The notes beneath the pieces were generated by a model. That model searched no databases. It was given only the letters and a program-made list of their open reading frames with translations, and was not told the DNA's origin. This document shows, in pieces, positions 36,357 through 44,775 of a stretch of DNA of 64,000 bases; the stretch's first letter is position 1, and every line of letters begins with the position of its first letter. The stretch is from Hylemonella gracilis str. Niagara R (lineage in GTDB: Bacteria; Pseudomonadota; Gammaproteobacteria; Burkholderiales; Burkholderiaceae_C). A program made the translations under genes and the position numbers. The DNA lies in NCBI RefSeq assembly GCF_000600295.1, contig NZ_JEMG01000001.1:470670-534669 (forward strand). Direction: 5' to 3'.

Positions 36357-36400
36357 ATTGAGCACGAGCTTGAAAAGGCTCCCTCGAAAAACGCCAGTAC

Positions 36401-37000
36401 ATGAGCAAAGGCATCATCGCACTTGACGCCGACGGCGTGCTTCTTGACTACGGTCTGGCATATGCCAGTGCCTGGCAGAAAGCCTTTGGTGTGTATCCCC
36501 AGGAACGGGATCCATTGGCCTACTGGCCAATGGATCGGTGGCAGGTGGAGCGCCTGGAAGGTGATCGGCTGGCCCAGTTCCGCAGCGCCTTCGACTCGAA
36601 CTTCTGGGCGGCTATACCGCCGGTTCCGGGAGCCATCGAAGCGTGTCAGTTGCTCGCAAGCGCGGGTTTCGAATTGGTCTGCGTGACAGCGCTGCCAGAC
36701 GAGTTCCGTATGGCGCGCGAGCGCAACCTGCAAGCCCATGGGTTTCCGATCGACATGGTGCACTCGACGGACAACGTTGCAACCCCTGTGAGCCCAAAGG
36801 CTGATACTCTGAATGCGCTCAGGCCGGTCGCATTTGTCGACGACTATTTGCCCTACTTCGTCGGCGTGGATGCCGGCATCCATCGGGCGCTCATCACGCG
36901 CGAGGTGAATGGTTCTCCGAATTCCGGTGAGTTGCTGGCTCATATCGACTCGCGGCACAAAGACCTCTTGGCATTCTCCCGCGCTTGGATCGCGCAATGA
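36401..37000 (+). CDS. HAD-superfamily hydrolase
   Basis: A 199-residue HAD protein. Motif I is IIALDADGVLLDYG, motif II VCVTALPDEFR, and motif III/IV PVAFVDDYLPYF. An alpha-helical cap lies between motifs I and II (about residues 20-75). It could be a phosphatase on nucleotides or sugar phosphates. It stands 44 bases after the sirtuin gene, apparently in the same run. No start conflict; ATG 36401. Confidence 0.78.
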   Translation: MSKGIIALDADGVLLDYGLAYASAWQKAFGVYPQERDPLAYWPMDRWQVERLEGDRLAQFRSAFDSNFWAAIPPVPGAIEACQLLASAGFELVCVTALPDEFRMARERNLQAHGFPIDMVHSTDNVATPVSPKADTLNALRPVAFVDDYLPYFVGVDAGIHRALITREVNGSPNSGELLAHIDSRHKDLLAFSRAWIAQ

Positions 37001-37114
37001 CAATTGTGAATCGCCCGGGTTTGAACTGGCCCCAACGAGACCCCCCGAAGAAGAAACCTGCGTTTTCATGCGAATTCCTGGAAATCTCTTCACCTATCGG
37101 CACCGTCACACAAC

Positions 37115-37933
37115 ATGAAGATTCAGCTTGCGTCCGATCTGCATCTGGAGGTCCTGGTCAAGCAGTCTGGGGGAGATAAAAGCGAACTCGGCCGCGAGAC
37201 GATCATTCACCCTGAACCCGGTGCCGATGTATTGGTACTGGCTGGGGACATACATCGCGGCTCACAGGCGGTGAAGCTCTTTGGTGACTGGCCAGTGCCT
37301 GTGATCTACGTGGCCGGCAACCATGAGTTCTATTCTCGGAAGTGGGAACAAACCCGTCTGGAGCTTCGACAGACCTGTGAGGAAGTCGGCATTCATTTCC
37401 TCGATGACGACGAACTCGTGCTCGACGGGGTGCGCTTTCTTGGGACCACACTCTGGACTGACTTTCAGCAGCGCGGGCTTACCCAGGAACAGAGCATGCT
37501 GGCGGGCAGTCAGCGCCTAGCTGATTTCTATCGGATTGAGACCAGTACGGGCCAACTCACGCCGCAACAGACACTGGAAGCCCATCTGATCAGCCGAAAG
37601 TGGCTGGAAACAGAATTGGCCAAGCCGTTTGAAGGCAAGACGGTCGTGATCACGCATCATGCGCCGCACCCGCTGAGTGTGCATAGGCGCTTTGTCGGCG
37701 ACCCACTCAACGGATGCTTTGTGAGTGACCTCACACCACTCCTGTTTCAAACCGACTTGTGGCTGCACGGGCATTGCCATGACAGCTTTGACTATCGGGT
37801 TGGACGATGCCGGGTGGTATCCAACCCGACGGGGTACATCCAGAATGGCCCTGAGATTCAGAAATCGGATGACATGGGAGATGCTGTGTTTGAGAATTCG
37901 GCTTGGAATCCGAATCTGCTGATCAGCATCTAA
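37115..37933 (+). CDS. Calcineurin-like metallophosphoesterase
   Basis: A 272-residue metallophosphoesterase with the complete dimetal site: SDLHLEV, LAGDIHRG, YVAGNHEFY, VITHHAPHP and LWLHGHCHDSFDYRVG. It may act on a cyclic nucleotide, dinucleotide or DNA end; nothing narrows this. The preceding 110 bases hold no gene. Lying among a sirtuin and HAD hydrolases, it adds to a set of small nucleotide- and phosphate-handling enzymes in this block. Confidence 0.88.
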   Translation: MKIQLASDLHLEVLVKQSGGDKSELGRETIIHPEPGADVLVLAGDIHRGSQAVKLFGDWPVPVIYVAGNHEFYSRKWEQTRLELRQTCEEVGIHFLDDDELVLDGVRFLGTTLWTDFQQRGLTQEQSMLAGSQRLADFYRIETSTGQLTPQQTLEAHLISRKWLETELAKPFEGKTVVITHHAPHPLSVHRRFVGDPLNGCFVSDLTPLLFQTDLWLHGHCHDSFDYRVGRCRVVSNPTGYIQNGPEIQKSDDMGDAVFENSAWNPNLLISI

Positions 37934-37954
37934 CCCACCAGCGCGAGGATCATC

Positions 37955-38857
37955 ATGCACCTTGGAATCGACAAAACAACAGGGTTTGTCTATGAGGGAG
38001 TCGATCAACCCATCCATCCTATTGCTACCAACCCCTACATCACTCGTGCCGTACTGATTGAGGGCGAGGTAGATTGGAAAAGTCTCGCCTCAACCATCTC
38101 TGACACCCAAAAAGCCAAGATCTTTCGCGAAGACACCTTCGATCCAGTGACTCGAACCCGCCGCGGTCGGCTCTATACCCCGTCAGGATCCGGGCAGTAC
38201 GTTGTTACCCCACATCCCTCTGATCGCCCGGCGGTATCTGGATATCACCTAAGCGGAATTGTTCCAAAGCAACTGATCACATACTTCGGTTGCAGCCAGC
38301 TACTCAGCAGTCCCAGGCGCGGTCAAGGCATGAAGCTCGTTCTGGGCACCGAATCTGCCTATTCCATCTGGCGCATCGTCCAAACGGAGATGCTGACGGA
38401 TCGAAGCATCCTGATTACATTGAAGTCTTTGAGCGCATTCGGAATCCTACCGGAGCTCGACTTAGAAAAAATCGATCCAACCCATCGAGAAGCTGTAAAA
38501 CAGGCGATGGACCGAACATTGGATTCGGCATTCAGAGAGACTCCAATATCAGTGATTGACCAGTGCAGAAATGCCATCTCGGTGACGTTGGCGCGGTGGA
38601 TCGCACAAGAAAAATCAGATACATCAATCCTCTCGAAGGACCTTGGAGAGGTTGCGAAAGCTGCTCTTGGGCTGTCAAGTCCAATGACCGCAGCAGGGCG
38701 CTTGGCGGAAGTAGTGGCCAAGCTTCACTCAAGGGGGAAAGGAAACGAACAGCACGCGAGAGATTTACGAGTTCCAACCGAGGAAGACGCTCAACTCGCT
38801 TTGGACGCGTTTGGATTTCTGCTACGGGATATCGGCTGGGCGAAATCAGGCGAATAA
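37955..38857 (+). CDS. Hypothetical protein, possible abortive-infection-type C-terminus
   Basis: A 300-residue protein of no family I can name. The first 100 residues are strand-rich; the C-terminal region (AAGRLAEVVAKLHSRGKGNEQHARDLRVPTEEDAQLALDAFGFLLRDIGWA) resembles the pattern in Abi_C-type domains, where a short R/N-x-x-G-x-x-H loop is followed by a long helix. The match is by eye and weak. It is the last gene before the decayed EamA copy and the chromate gene and 21 bases after the phosphoesterase gene. Confidence 0.5.
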   Translation: MHLGIDKTTGFVYEGVDQPIHPIATNPYITRAVLIEGEVDWKSLASTISDTQKAKIFREDTFDPVTRTRRGRLYTPSGSGQYVVTPHPSDRPAVSGYHLSGIVPKQLITYFGCSQLLSSPRRGQGMKLVLGTESAYSIWRIVQTEMLTDRSILITLKSLSAFGILPELDLEKIDPTHREAVKQAMDRTLDSAFRETPISVIDQCRNAISVTLARWIAQEKSDTSILSKDLGEVAKAALGLSSPMTAAGRLAEVVAKLHSRGKGNEQHARDLRVPTEEDAQLALDAFGFLLRDIGWAKSGE

Positions 38858-38988
38858 ATGAAATAGTCGCTTGTCGTCCGCGTCCTGAATTCCAATTGAG
38901 AAAAGCACATTTGATGTGTCAGCCTTTAGTCGACGTCAATCAATCGAACGGCTGTTGTGCAGCGATTGCAGACCCATACCTCGCTGCA

Positions 38989-39236
38989 CTAAGCGTTCGC
39001 AATAATCCGGAAGCTGCCATTCACGTACATCCAGAAGAAAAGGCGTGGAGGCTCGGGCCAAATCACGAATGACACAATGACGTCCACGAATGGCGCAACG
39101 AAGAAGTACGCGCCGGTCAGTGCTTTCCTTGTAGCAGCGGTAGCGGCATTTCGCCGACCCGTAGCTTGGCCAGCGGCTTACTGGTGCTGAACAAGAACGC
39201 TGCAGCAAGTACCGGAACGGCGGAGCGGAATGACAT
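38989..39236 (-). pseudogene. EamA transporter with internal deletion
   Basis: From 39236 the minus strand reads MSFRSAVPVLAAAFLFSTSKPLAKLRVGEMPLPLL, the start of an EamA permease, and then after a frame change TGAYFFVAPFVDVIVSFVIWPEPPRLFFW, the last repeat. The two parts correspond to the beginning and end of the intact EamA protein encoded at 44776; everything between (about 200 residues) is lost. It lies directly downstream of chrA and is dead. Confidence 0.8.
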
Positions 39237-39255
39237 GGTCGAATTCTGTTCGCGT

Positions 39256-40545
39256 TCACAGGGCCATTGCCCAGCCGGCCGCAGCGCATAGCGCCACGAC
39301 GACCAAGGGCGATGCGCGCGCGTAGACTAGTAGGCCAAAGCTGGCGAGCGCCAACGCGAAGTCCGCGCGCGCATGGATGGCGCTGGTCCAGACTGGGTCG
39401 TACAGCGCCGCCAACAAGACACCAACGACGGCTGCGTTTGTGCCGGCCAGTCCGTTCTGGATGCCCTCCCGTTGCCTGAGTGCTTCCCAGAATGGCAGCG
39501 CGCCGGCGATCAACAGGAAGGCTGGAAGGAAGACGGCCGTCAGCATGAGCAGTCCGCCCAGCCAGCCGCCGGGTGGCACTTGCATCACTGCTCCGAGATA
39601 GGCCGCGAACGAGAACAACGGTCCCGGTACTGCCTGCGCCGCGCCGTACCCGGCGAGGAAGTGATCGTTGCTGATCCAGCCTGGCGGGGTCACTCCACTT
39701 TGAAGCAACGGCAGCACGACATGTCCGCCACCGAAGACAAGTGAGCCTGCCTTGTAGAAGACCGCGATGGCAGACCAGAGCGGCGAACTCGTTGCGGCCC
39801 CGATGGCCGGCAATAAGAACAGCAATGCGACGAAGCTGATCAAGAGGGCGATGCCCATGCGTCGACTCACGCCGTAGTCTCGATGTCCCGATGGAGCCAG
39901 ATGTTCGAGATGCAGCCATTGCCGTCCAACAAGCGCGCCTGCAGCAATGGCCGCGATCTGCCCGAGTGCCGAAGGCATGGCCAGTACGAGCAGCGCCGCC
40001 GCAATCGCAATGCCGGCACGCAGGCGGTCGGGGCACAGCACCTTGGCCATGCCCCAAACAGCCTGCGCGACCACCGCAACAGCGGCGATCTTGAGACCGT
40101 GTAGAGCCCCTGCCTCTGCAAGCGAAGTCCAGCGCGAAACACCATAGGCAAACAGAATGAGCGCCACCGCTGACGGCATGGTGAAGCCAAACCATGCCGC
40201 CAAGGCACCCCACCAACCAGCGCGTCCAAGCCCCAGAGCCATGCCGATCTTGCTGCTCGCCGGACCAGGGAGGAGCTGACACAGTGCGACCAGGTCAGAG
40301 TAGCTCTTGTCATCGAGCCATCGCCTGCGCTCCACGAACTCAGTACGGAAGTAGCCGAGGTGCGCTAGTGGGCCGCCGAACGAGGTCAGCCCCAGTTTTA
40401 GAAAGGCCAGCAACACTTCCAACGGACTACCTCTGTCAGGGCGAGTGGCGGTGATAGGGGATTCGGCTCGGGTCATGTGAAGCAGATGGTGCCGCAGTGG
40501 GCGGTCGCTGTGACGAACGGTGGTCCGTTTCATGAATTCAATCAT
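39256..40545 (-). CDS. chrA: ChrA chromate efflux transporter
   Basis: A 429-residue two-domain (long-chain) CHR transporter that exports chromate from the cytosol. The family motifs occur in both halves: LTSFGGPLAHLGYFRTEFVERRRW and LCQLLPGPASSKIGMALG in the first, and VFGGGHVVLPLLQ and GYGAAQAVPGPLFSFAAYLG in the second. About ten to twelve hydrophobic helices. The start is uncertain between ATG 40545, 40533 and 40476; none has a strong ribosome site. No chrB regulator is adjacent. Part of the metal-resistance block of the transposon. Confidence 0.93.
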   Translation of the reverse strand: MIEFMKRTTVRHSDRPLRHHLLHMTRAESPITATRPDRGSPLEVLLAFLKLGLTSFGGPLAHLGYFRTEFVERRRWLDDKSYSDLVALCQLLPGPASSKIGMALGLGRAGWWGALAAWFGFTMPSAVALILFAYGVSRWTSLAEAGALHGLKIAAVAVVAQAVWGMAKVLCPDRLRAGIAIAAALLVLAMPSALGQIAAIAAGALVGRQWLHLEHLAPSGHRDYGVSRRMGIALLISFVALLFLLPAIGAATSSPLWSAIAVFYKAGSLVFGGGHVVLPLLQSGVTPPGWISNDHFLAGYGAAQAVPGPLFSFAAYLGAVMQVPPGGWLGGLLMLTAVFLPAFLLIAGALPFWEALRQREGIQNGLAGTNAAVVGVLLAALYDPVWTSAIHARADFALALASFGLLVYARASPLVVVALCAAAGWAMAL

Positions 40546-40589
40546 TCAACCATATCGTCATGGTTGATAGATATTGCGCCGCTCGTTGA

Positions 40590-41693
40590 CTAGGCAGACT
40601 CTGCAACAGTTCGGGGACCTTCCGTGCCCTCTGCTCGAAACTCTGTGGGAGTCTTCCCGTAGCGTTTGCGAAAGGCACGATTGAAGGGACCAACCGATCC
40701 GAAACCTGCTTCCAAGGCGAGCGTCAGTATCGGCCGTCGGGTCCATTGCGGGTCCTGCAGGCGTGTCTCGATTTCGCAAAGCCGGAAATCATTCACATAC
40801 TCGGCAAAGTTTCGGTGCCCAAGTTTCTCGTTGATGAGCCGACGCAGCACGTACTCGGGTATTGCCGCTCGTGCGGCAAGCATGCGAACGGAAAGATCGG
40901 GGTCCCGATACAACTTGTCGTCGCTCATCAGCGTATGCAGTTTCCCTAGCAGTCGCTCGTCCGCAGATGGGTCAGCTGTCCTCGGCTCGGAAATGGTCTC
41001 TGACGACAGGATCGATGCGGAAATCAAGCGCGGTGCAAACAAGGTATCCATCGCCCTCGGCCGCAACTGAACGAAGAACAGCAATGTTGCGAGCAACGTG
41101 GCGTCAATGGCTGCCGCATTGATCAGGTCCAGCCATGCGGGTGGCCGTGCGCCGAGGAAGTAGATCTCACCTGCCATGACCATCAGGCCATAGACACCGA
41201 TGTAGCCCATCAACCATCTGCGCAGGCGTCGTCTCGGTTCGAACAAGTCCCCCTCCCAACTACGCCACGCCCTCCAAAGAGCGGAGCCGACAAAGCCGAG
41301 CGCCGCCACCTTGTTCGCTATGGCCGCCACTATCCTCGTAGTTTCGGAAATCTGGAGGTAGTCCGGAGCCGTCATGATTGCACTGACCAGGAGCAGGGCC
41401 AGCCCGCCCCAGGCCTGCGGGGTGATCGTGGTTTCATCTTCCAGCACAACCCTGGCCAGCCGCCAGAACGCAAACGGAAATCCAGCCGCTCCCATCAAGA
41501 GTGGCAAAGCCCAAGGAGACGCGCAGCAGGGTCGTGTCGGCGAGGAACACAGCAGGTACGCAACGGCGCAAAAGATCAACAAGATCAGATCCGCGCGTCG
41601 TCGCCATCCGGCCGACATCCCCACCACCATCAGGAACACCAACCCGACAGCGGCACCACCAACGCGCAGAAGGACATCCAGGGTAACGTTCAT
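40590..41693 (-). CDS. Membrane-anchored AraC-family regulator
   Basis: A 367-residue protein with six or seven hydrophobic helices over residues 1-215 and a C-terminal AraC DNA-binding domain (LSVRMLAARAAIPEYVLRRLINEKLGHRNFAEYVNDFRLCEIETRL and ILTLALEAGFGSVGPFNRAFRKRYGKTPTEFR). The membrane part may sense a lipid or small hydrophobic signal. It is divergent from the fatty acid hydroxylase-type gene at 41844 and is a likely regulator of it. Confidence 0.87.
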   Translation of the reverse strand: MNVTLDVLLRVGGAAVGLVFLMVVGMSAGWRRRADLILLIFCAVAYLLCSSPTRPCCASPWALPLLMGAAGFPFAFWRLARVVLEDETTITPQAWGGLALLLVSAIMTAPDYLQISETTRIVAAIANKVAALGFVGSALWRAWRSWEGDLFEPRRRLRRWLMGYIGVYGLMVMAGEIYFLGARPPAWLDLINAAAIDATLLATLLFFVQLRPRAMDTLFAPRLISASILSSETISEPRTADPSADERLLGKLHTLMSDDKLYRDPDLSVRMLAARAAIPEYVLRRLINEKLGHRNFAEYVNDFRLCEIETRLQDPQWTRRPILTLALEAGFGSVGPFNRAFRKRYGKTPTEFRAEGTEGPRTVAESA

Positions 41694-41843
41694 AGGTGGC
41701 TAGCTTCTCCCAAATCGGCCTCGCTTTCTCGCCGAATTTCGAAATTTCAGGCCTTTTTCGGGAAACGGCAAACATCCGTCGGTTTTGACGAGACTGCGCG
41801 AGGCTCGTTACCTAAGGTAGTGGGCCTCACAGAAAGGTCCCTC

Positions 41844-42662
41844 ATGTGCATCCACGAAGTATTTGCCCAGGCCGTCCAGGCATGGCCCATGATCTGGTTA
41901 CTGGATCTGCTGCGCTATCTGATCGGCGTCGCCGCCATCCTCATCGTTTTCGATCTGGCATCGGCGCATTGGCTTGAACGACGCCTGGTCCGAATCCGCC
42001 GGGTCATTGCTGGTCAGCCCTGGCGCGAGTTCCTGCGCTCGCTGCGAACCGTGGTGATCTTCTCGTTGGTCGGTACGTCCGTGTTCATTGGCTATCGACT
42101 GGGAATCCACCGCGTCTACGAAGACCCTCTCGCTTACGGTTGGATGTGGCTGGTGGCCAGCCTTCCGGTCATCGTGGTGTTGCATGACGCCTGGTTCTAT
42201 TGGACGCATCGCTTGATGCACTGGCCTAGGCTATTCGGCGATGTCCATCGTACGCATCACTTATCGGTCGCACCGACACCCTGGACTGCCTACTCGTTCT
42301 CAGCGGTCGAGGCATTCGTCCAGGCGCTGTTTCTGCCAGTGGTGCTTCTTGTCATTCCGGCGCACCAGTCGGTGATCTTCGCGTGGATGATCTGGATGGT
42401 ATTGCGCAATGTCATGGGTCATAGCGGAACCGAGTTGCTTCCGCGCCGGTGGTTGGCGGGCTGGTGGGGACGATGGTTGACCACCACGCTGCATCACGAA
42501 ATGCACCACGCGTACGGATATGGAAACTATGCCCTGTACTTCACTTGGTGGGATCGTTGGTGCGGCACCGAACACCCGGAGTACCGGGCGCGGTTGGCCG
42601 CGCATGTCGCGGGCTTGGAAGAGAAAAAGGCAATCGATGCGCCGATGGTGGATGCGCGCTAG
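41844..42662 (+). CDS. Sterol desaturase/fatty acid hydroxylase family protein
   Basis: A 272-residue membrane di-iron oxygenase. The three histidine clusters are VVLHDAWFYWTHRLMH, FGDVHRTHH and TTTLHHEMHHAYGYGNYAL, the pattern of the fatty acid hydroxylase superfamily. Four to five hydrophobic helices surround them. Substrate could be a carotenoid, sterol-like or fatty lipid. ATG 41844 (MCIHEVF) is likely; the frame is open from 41820. Divergent with a membrane AraC-type regulator and convergent with an MFS gene. Confidence 0.88.
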   Translation: MCIHEVFAQAVQAWPMIWLLDLLRYLIGVAAILIVFDLASAHWLERRLVRIRRVIAGQPWREFLRSLRTVVIFSLVGTSVFIGYRLGIHRVYEDPLAYGWMWLVASLPVIVVLHDAWFYWTHRLMHWPRLFGDVHRTHHLSVAPTPWTAYSFSAVEAFVQALFLPVVLLVIPAHQSVIFAWMIWMVLRNVMGHSGTELLPRRWLAGWWGRWLTTTLHHEMHHAYGYGNYALYFTWWDRWCGTEHPEYRARLAAHVAGLEEKKAIDAPMVDAR

Positions 42663-42691
42663 ATAGAACGGATTCGCCTATGTCGCGAATC

Positions 42692-43867
42692 TCACCTTGC
42701 GCGTGCGCGAACGAGACCCAAGCCACTGAGCAGCAATGCTGCCGCTCCCAACCAAGGCAGAAGCACAAGGTTCAAGTTCTGCCATCCAAGCACCTGCAAC
42801 AGCGGTGCGGCGGCAAGGGATGACAGCAGGCCCACGACGAAGACGGAGAGATCGTTTGCTGCCTGCGCACGTCCCTTCTCGGCCGAGGTGTAGGTCGTGG
42901 TGAGTAGGGTCGTGCCGCCGATGTAGAGGAAATTCCATCCGATCCCGAGCAATACCAGTGCACCGGCGAAGGAGTGGAAGCTCGTACCTGTGAGGCTGAT
43001 GGCGACATGCCCTGCCAGCAGGGCGATGCCTGCCAGCATGACGCGCAGAACACCAAACCGGGAGATGAGTGAGCCCGTGAAGAACGATGGCACAAACATG
43101 CCGAGCACATGCAACTGGATCACTATCGTCGCATCGGAGAGCGCATGGTGGTGATGGACCATCGCCAGAGGCGTCGCGGTCATCGCAAGAATCATCACCC
43201 CGTAGCCTGTCGCCGCACCGAACAATGCAGCCAGGTAAGCCGGTTGGCTCATGATCTGCGCCAGCGAACGACCACCTTGCTGTGTCCCGACAACTGGCGC
43301 AGGAATCCGCAAGCCGAGGAGCACGCCAGTCGCGATCAGCGAGACAACGGCCAGCAGCAGAAACGCACCCACATAGGCGGTTGATGTCAGTGGCCCGCCC
43401 CATCGAGCCAACAACGGCCCCAGTACGGCCGCCACCACGCCACCCGCCAACACCAGCGAGATGGCACGCGGACGGAACACATCGTCCGCCACTTCTCCCG
43501 CTGCAAATCGATAGAACTGCGCGAATGCCTGATAGGCACCGACCAAGAACGTCCCCGTAGAGAGAAGCAACAAAGAACCGATCCAAAGGCCTGTTGCCGC
43601 AATCAAGCCTGCGGCGACACCAAGGAGCGCGCCAAGCATGAATCCGGTGCGCCGTCCCACACGCGCCATCCATGCTGCGGCGGGGATGGTGGAGACCGCC
43701 GTGCCGAGGAACATGGCTGCGATGGGCAGTGTTGCAAACTTGGGGTCCGCGGCGATCGTTGCGCCAGCGAGTCCGCCGATGGTCATCACCATTACGGAGG
43801 CGGTCTGGAAAAGTGCCTGTGTCACGGCGAGCAGCAGGACTTGGCGATGCATGGGTTTGGCGAGCAT
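42692..43867 (-). CDS. MFS transporter
   Basis: A 391-residue major facilitator with about 12 helices. The motif A position reads AWMARVGRRTGFMLGALLG, and a second-half equivalent FFTGSLISRFGVLRVML follows. The substrate is unknown. It lies 113 bases downstream of the ArsR-rhodanese gene on the same strand and could be co-regulated, in which case it may export a metal(loid) or sulfur compound. It converges with the hydroxylase-type gene. Confidence 0.85.
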   Translation of the reverse strand: MLAKPMHRQVLLLAVTQALFQTASVMVMTIGGLAGATIAADPKFATLPIAAMFLGTAVSTIPAAAWMARVGRRTGFMLGALLGVAAGLIAATGLWIGSLLLLSTGTFLVGAYQAFAQFYRFAAGEVADDVFRPRAISLVLAGGVVAAVLGPLLARWGGPLTSTAYVGAFLLLAVVSLIATGVLLGLRIPAPVVGTQQGGRSLAQIMSQPAYLAALFGAATGYGVMILAMTATPLAMVHHHHALSDATIVIQLHVLGMFVPSFFTGSLISRFGVLRVMLAGIALLAGHVAISLTGTSFHSFAGALVLLGIGWNFLYIGGTTLLTTTYTSAEKGRAQAANDLSVFVVGLLSSLAAAPLLQVLGWQNLNLVLLPWLGAAALLLSGLGLVRARAR

Positions 43868-43980
43868 GGGAACCTCAGGATGGGTTATTCACGGGTAATT
43901 GGGCAGGATTGGATCGAGAGGAGTTTCGCCAAAGACAGCGAGCTTCTCGTCACCAAGGCTCGTAAGAGGAACGTGCTGCA

Positions 43981-44643
43981 TCACGTGGATTCCAGCGGCA
44001 GGCCGGCAGCCTGCCATTCGCACACACCGCCGAGAATCTTGTGGGCCTTGTAGCCCTTGGCCCGAAGCAACTGCAATGCGTCATCGGACAGCATGCAGAA
44101 CGGTCCACGGCAGTAGGCGACGATTTCGGAGCCGGGTGGCAATTCGGCCAGGCGCTTTTCCAGCTCCGACAGAGGCATCGATCTGGCGAAGGGCAGATGC
44201 GCCGCCTGAAACTCTGCTTGCGGCCGAACGTCGATGACGATGACTTCGCCGCGCTTTGCGCGCTCCATGAGGGAAGCACCATCCATTGAAGCAAGTTTCT
44301 CGGGTTGGGCAACCATCTGCTCCACCGCCAGGCGCAGCTCCACCAAATGCTCTTCAGCTACTTCGCGCAGGCGCACCCAGAGATTCGCGACATCGGGACC
44401 GCTGAGTCGGTAGTGGATGTATTTGCCCGCGCGCGTTGTTTCGACCAGCCGCGCTTCTCGGAGTGTCTTGAGGTGCGCGCTGGTCAGCTTGATGTCGATG
44501 CCCAACTCTGCACTCAGCGCCTCCACGGTTTTCTCGCCCTGGCCGAGCACTTCCAGTATCTCGAGCCGCTTCGGACTCGAGACGGCTTTTCCGATGCGGG
44601 AGACTTGTTCGTAGAGCAGGTCCTTGAGCTCGTGCCTTTTCAT
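43981..44643 (-). CDS. ArsR-type regulator fused to a rhodanese domain
   Basis: A 220-residue fusion. The N-terminal winged helix is ArsR-like (SSPKRLEILEVLGQGEKTVEALSAELGIDIKLTSAHLKTLREARLVETTRAGKYIHYRLS, residues 22-82). The C-terminal rhodanese domain (115-215) has the active cysteine in YCRGPFCMLS. Such fusions may sense sulfur species or thiophilic metals. A perfect 10-bp inverted repeat covers the start codon, so it almost certainly represses itself and maybe the divergent EamA gene. Confidence 0.9.
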   Translation of the reverse strand: MKRHELKDLLYEQVSRIGKAVSSPKRLEILEVLGQGEKTVEALSAELGIDIKLTSAHLKTLREARLVETTRAGKYIHYRLSGPDVANLWVRLREVAEEHLVELRLAVEQMVAQPEKLASMDGASLMERAKRGEVIVIDVRPQAEFQAAHLPFARSMPLSELEKRLAELPPGSEIVAYCRGPFCMLSDDALQLLRAKGYKAHKILGGVCEWQAAGLPLEST

Positions 44644-44670
44644 TCAAACATTCTAATTTATGTTTGAATG
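44641..44670. promoter_or_regulatory. ArsR-type operator overlapping the start codon
   Basis: CATTCAAACA (44641-44650) and TGTTTGAATG (44661-44670) form a perfect inverted repeat with a 10-base spacer. The first three bases are the complement of the ArsR-rhodanese ATG. Position and symmetry fit autorepression. Confidence 0.8.
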
Positions 44671-44775
44671 TTATGGTTCCCATGCGCACTGCACCAATCT
44701 TGGCTGCAGCCTATCAATTAGCTCTGGACCGTCCCTGGTGCAATAGACTGGACTGATCCAGGATCATTGGCACTC

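Noticed and set aside
38936..40282. 448-codon open frame overlapping chrA
   Set aside because: Different frame of chrA with Arg/Cys-rich, low-complexity translation. The chrA frame has all family motifs.
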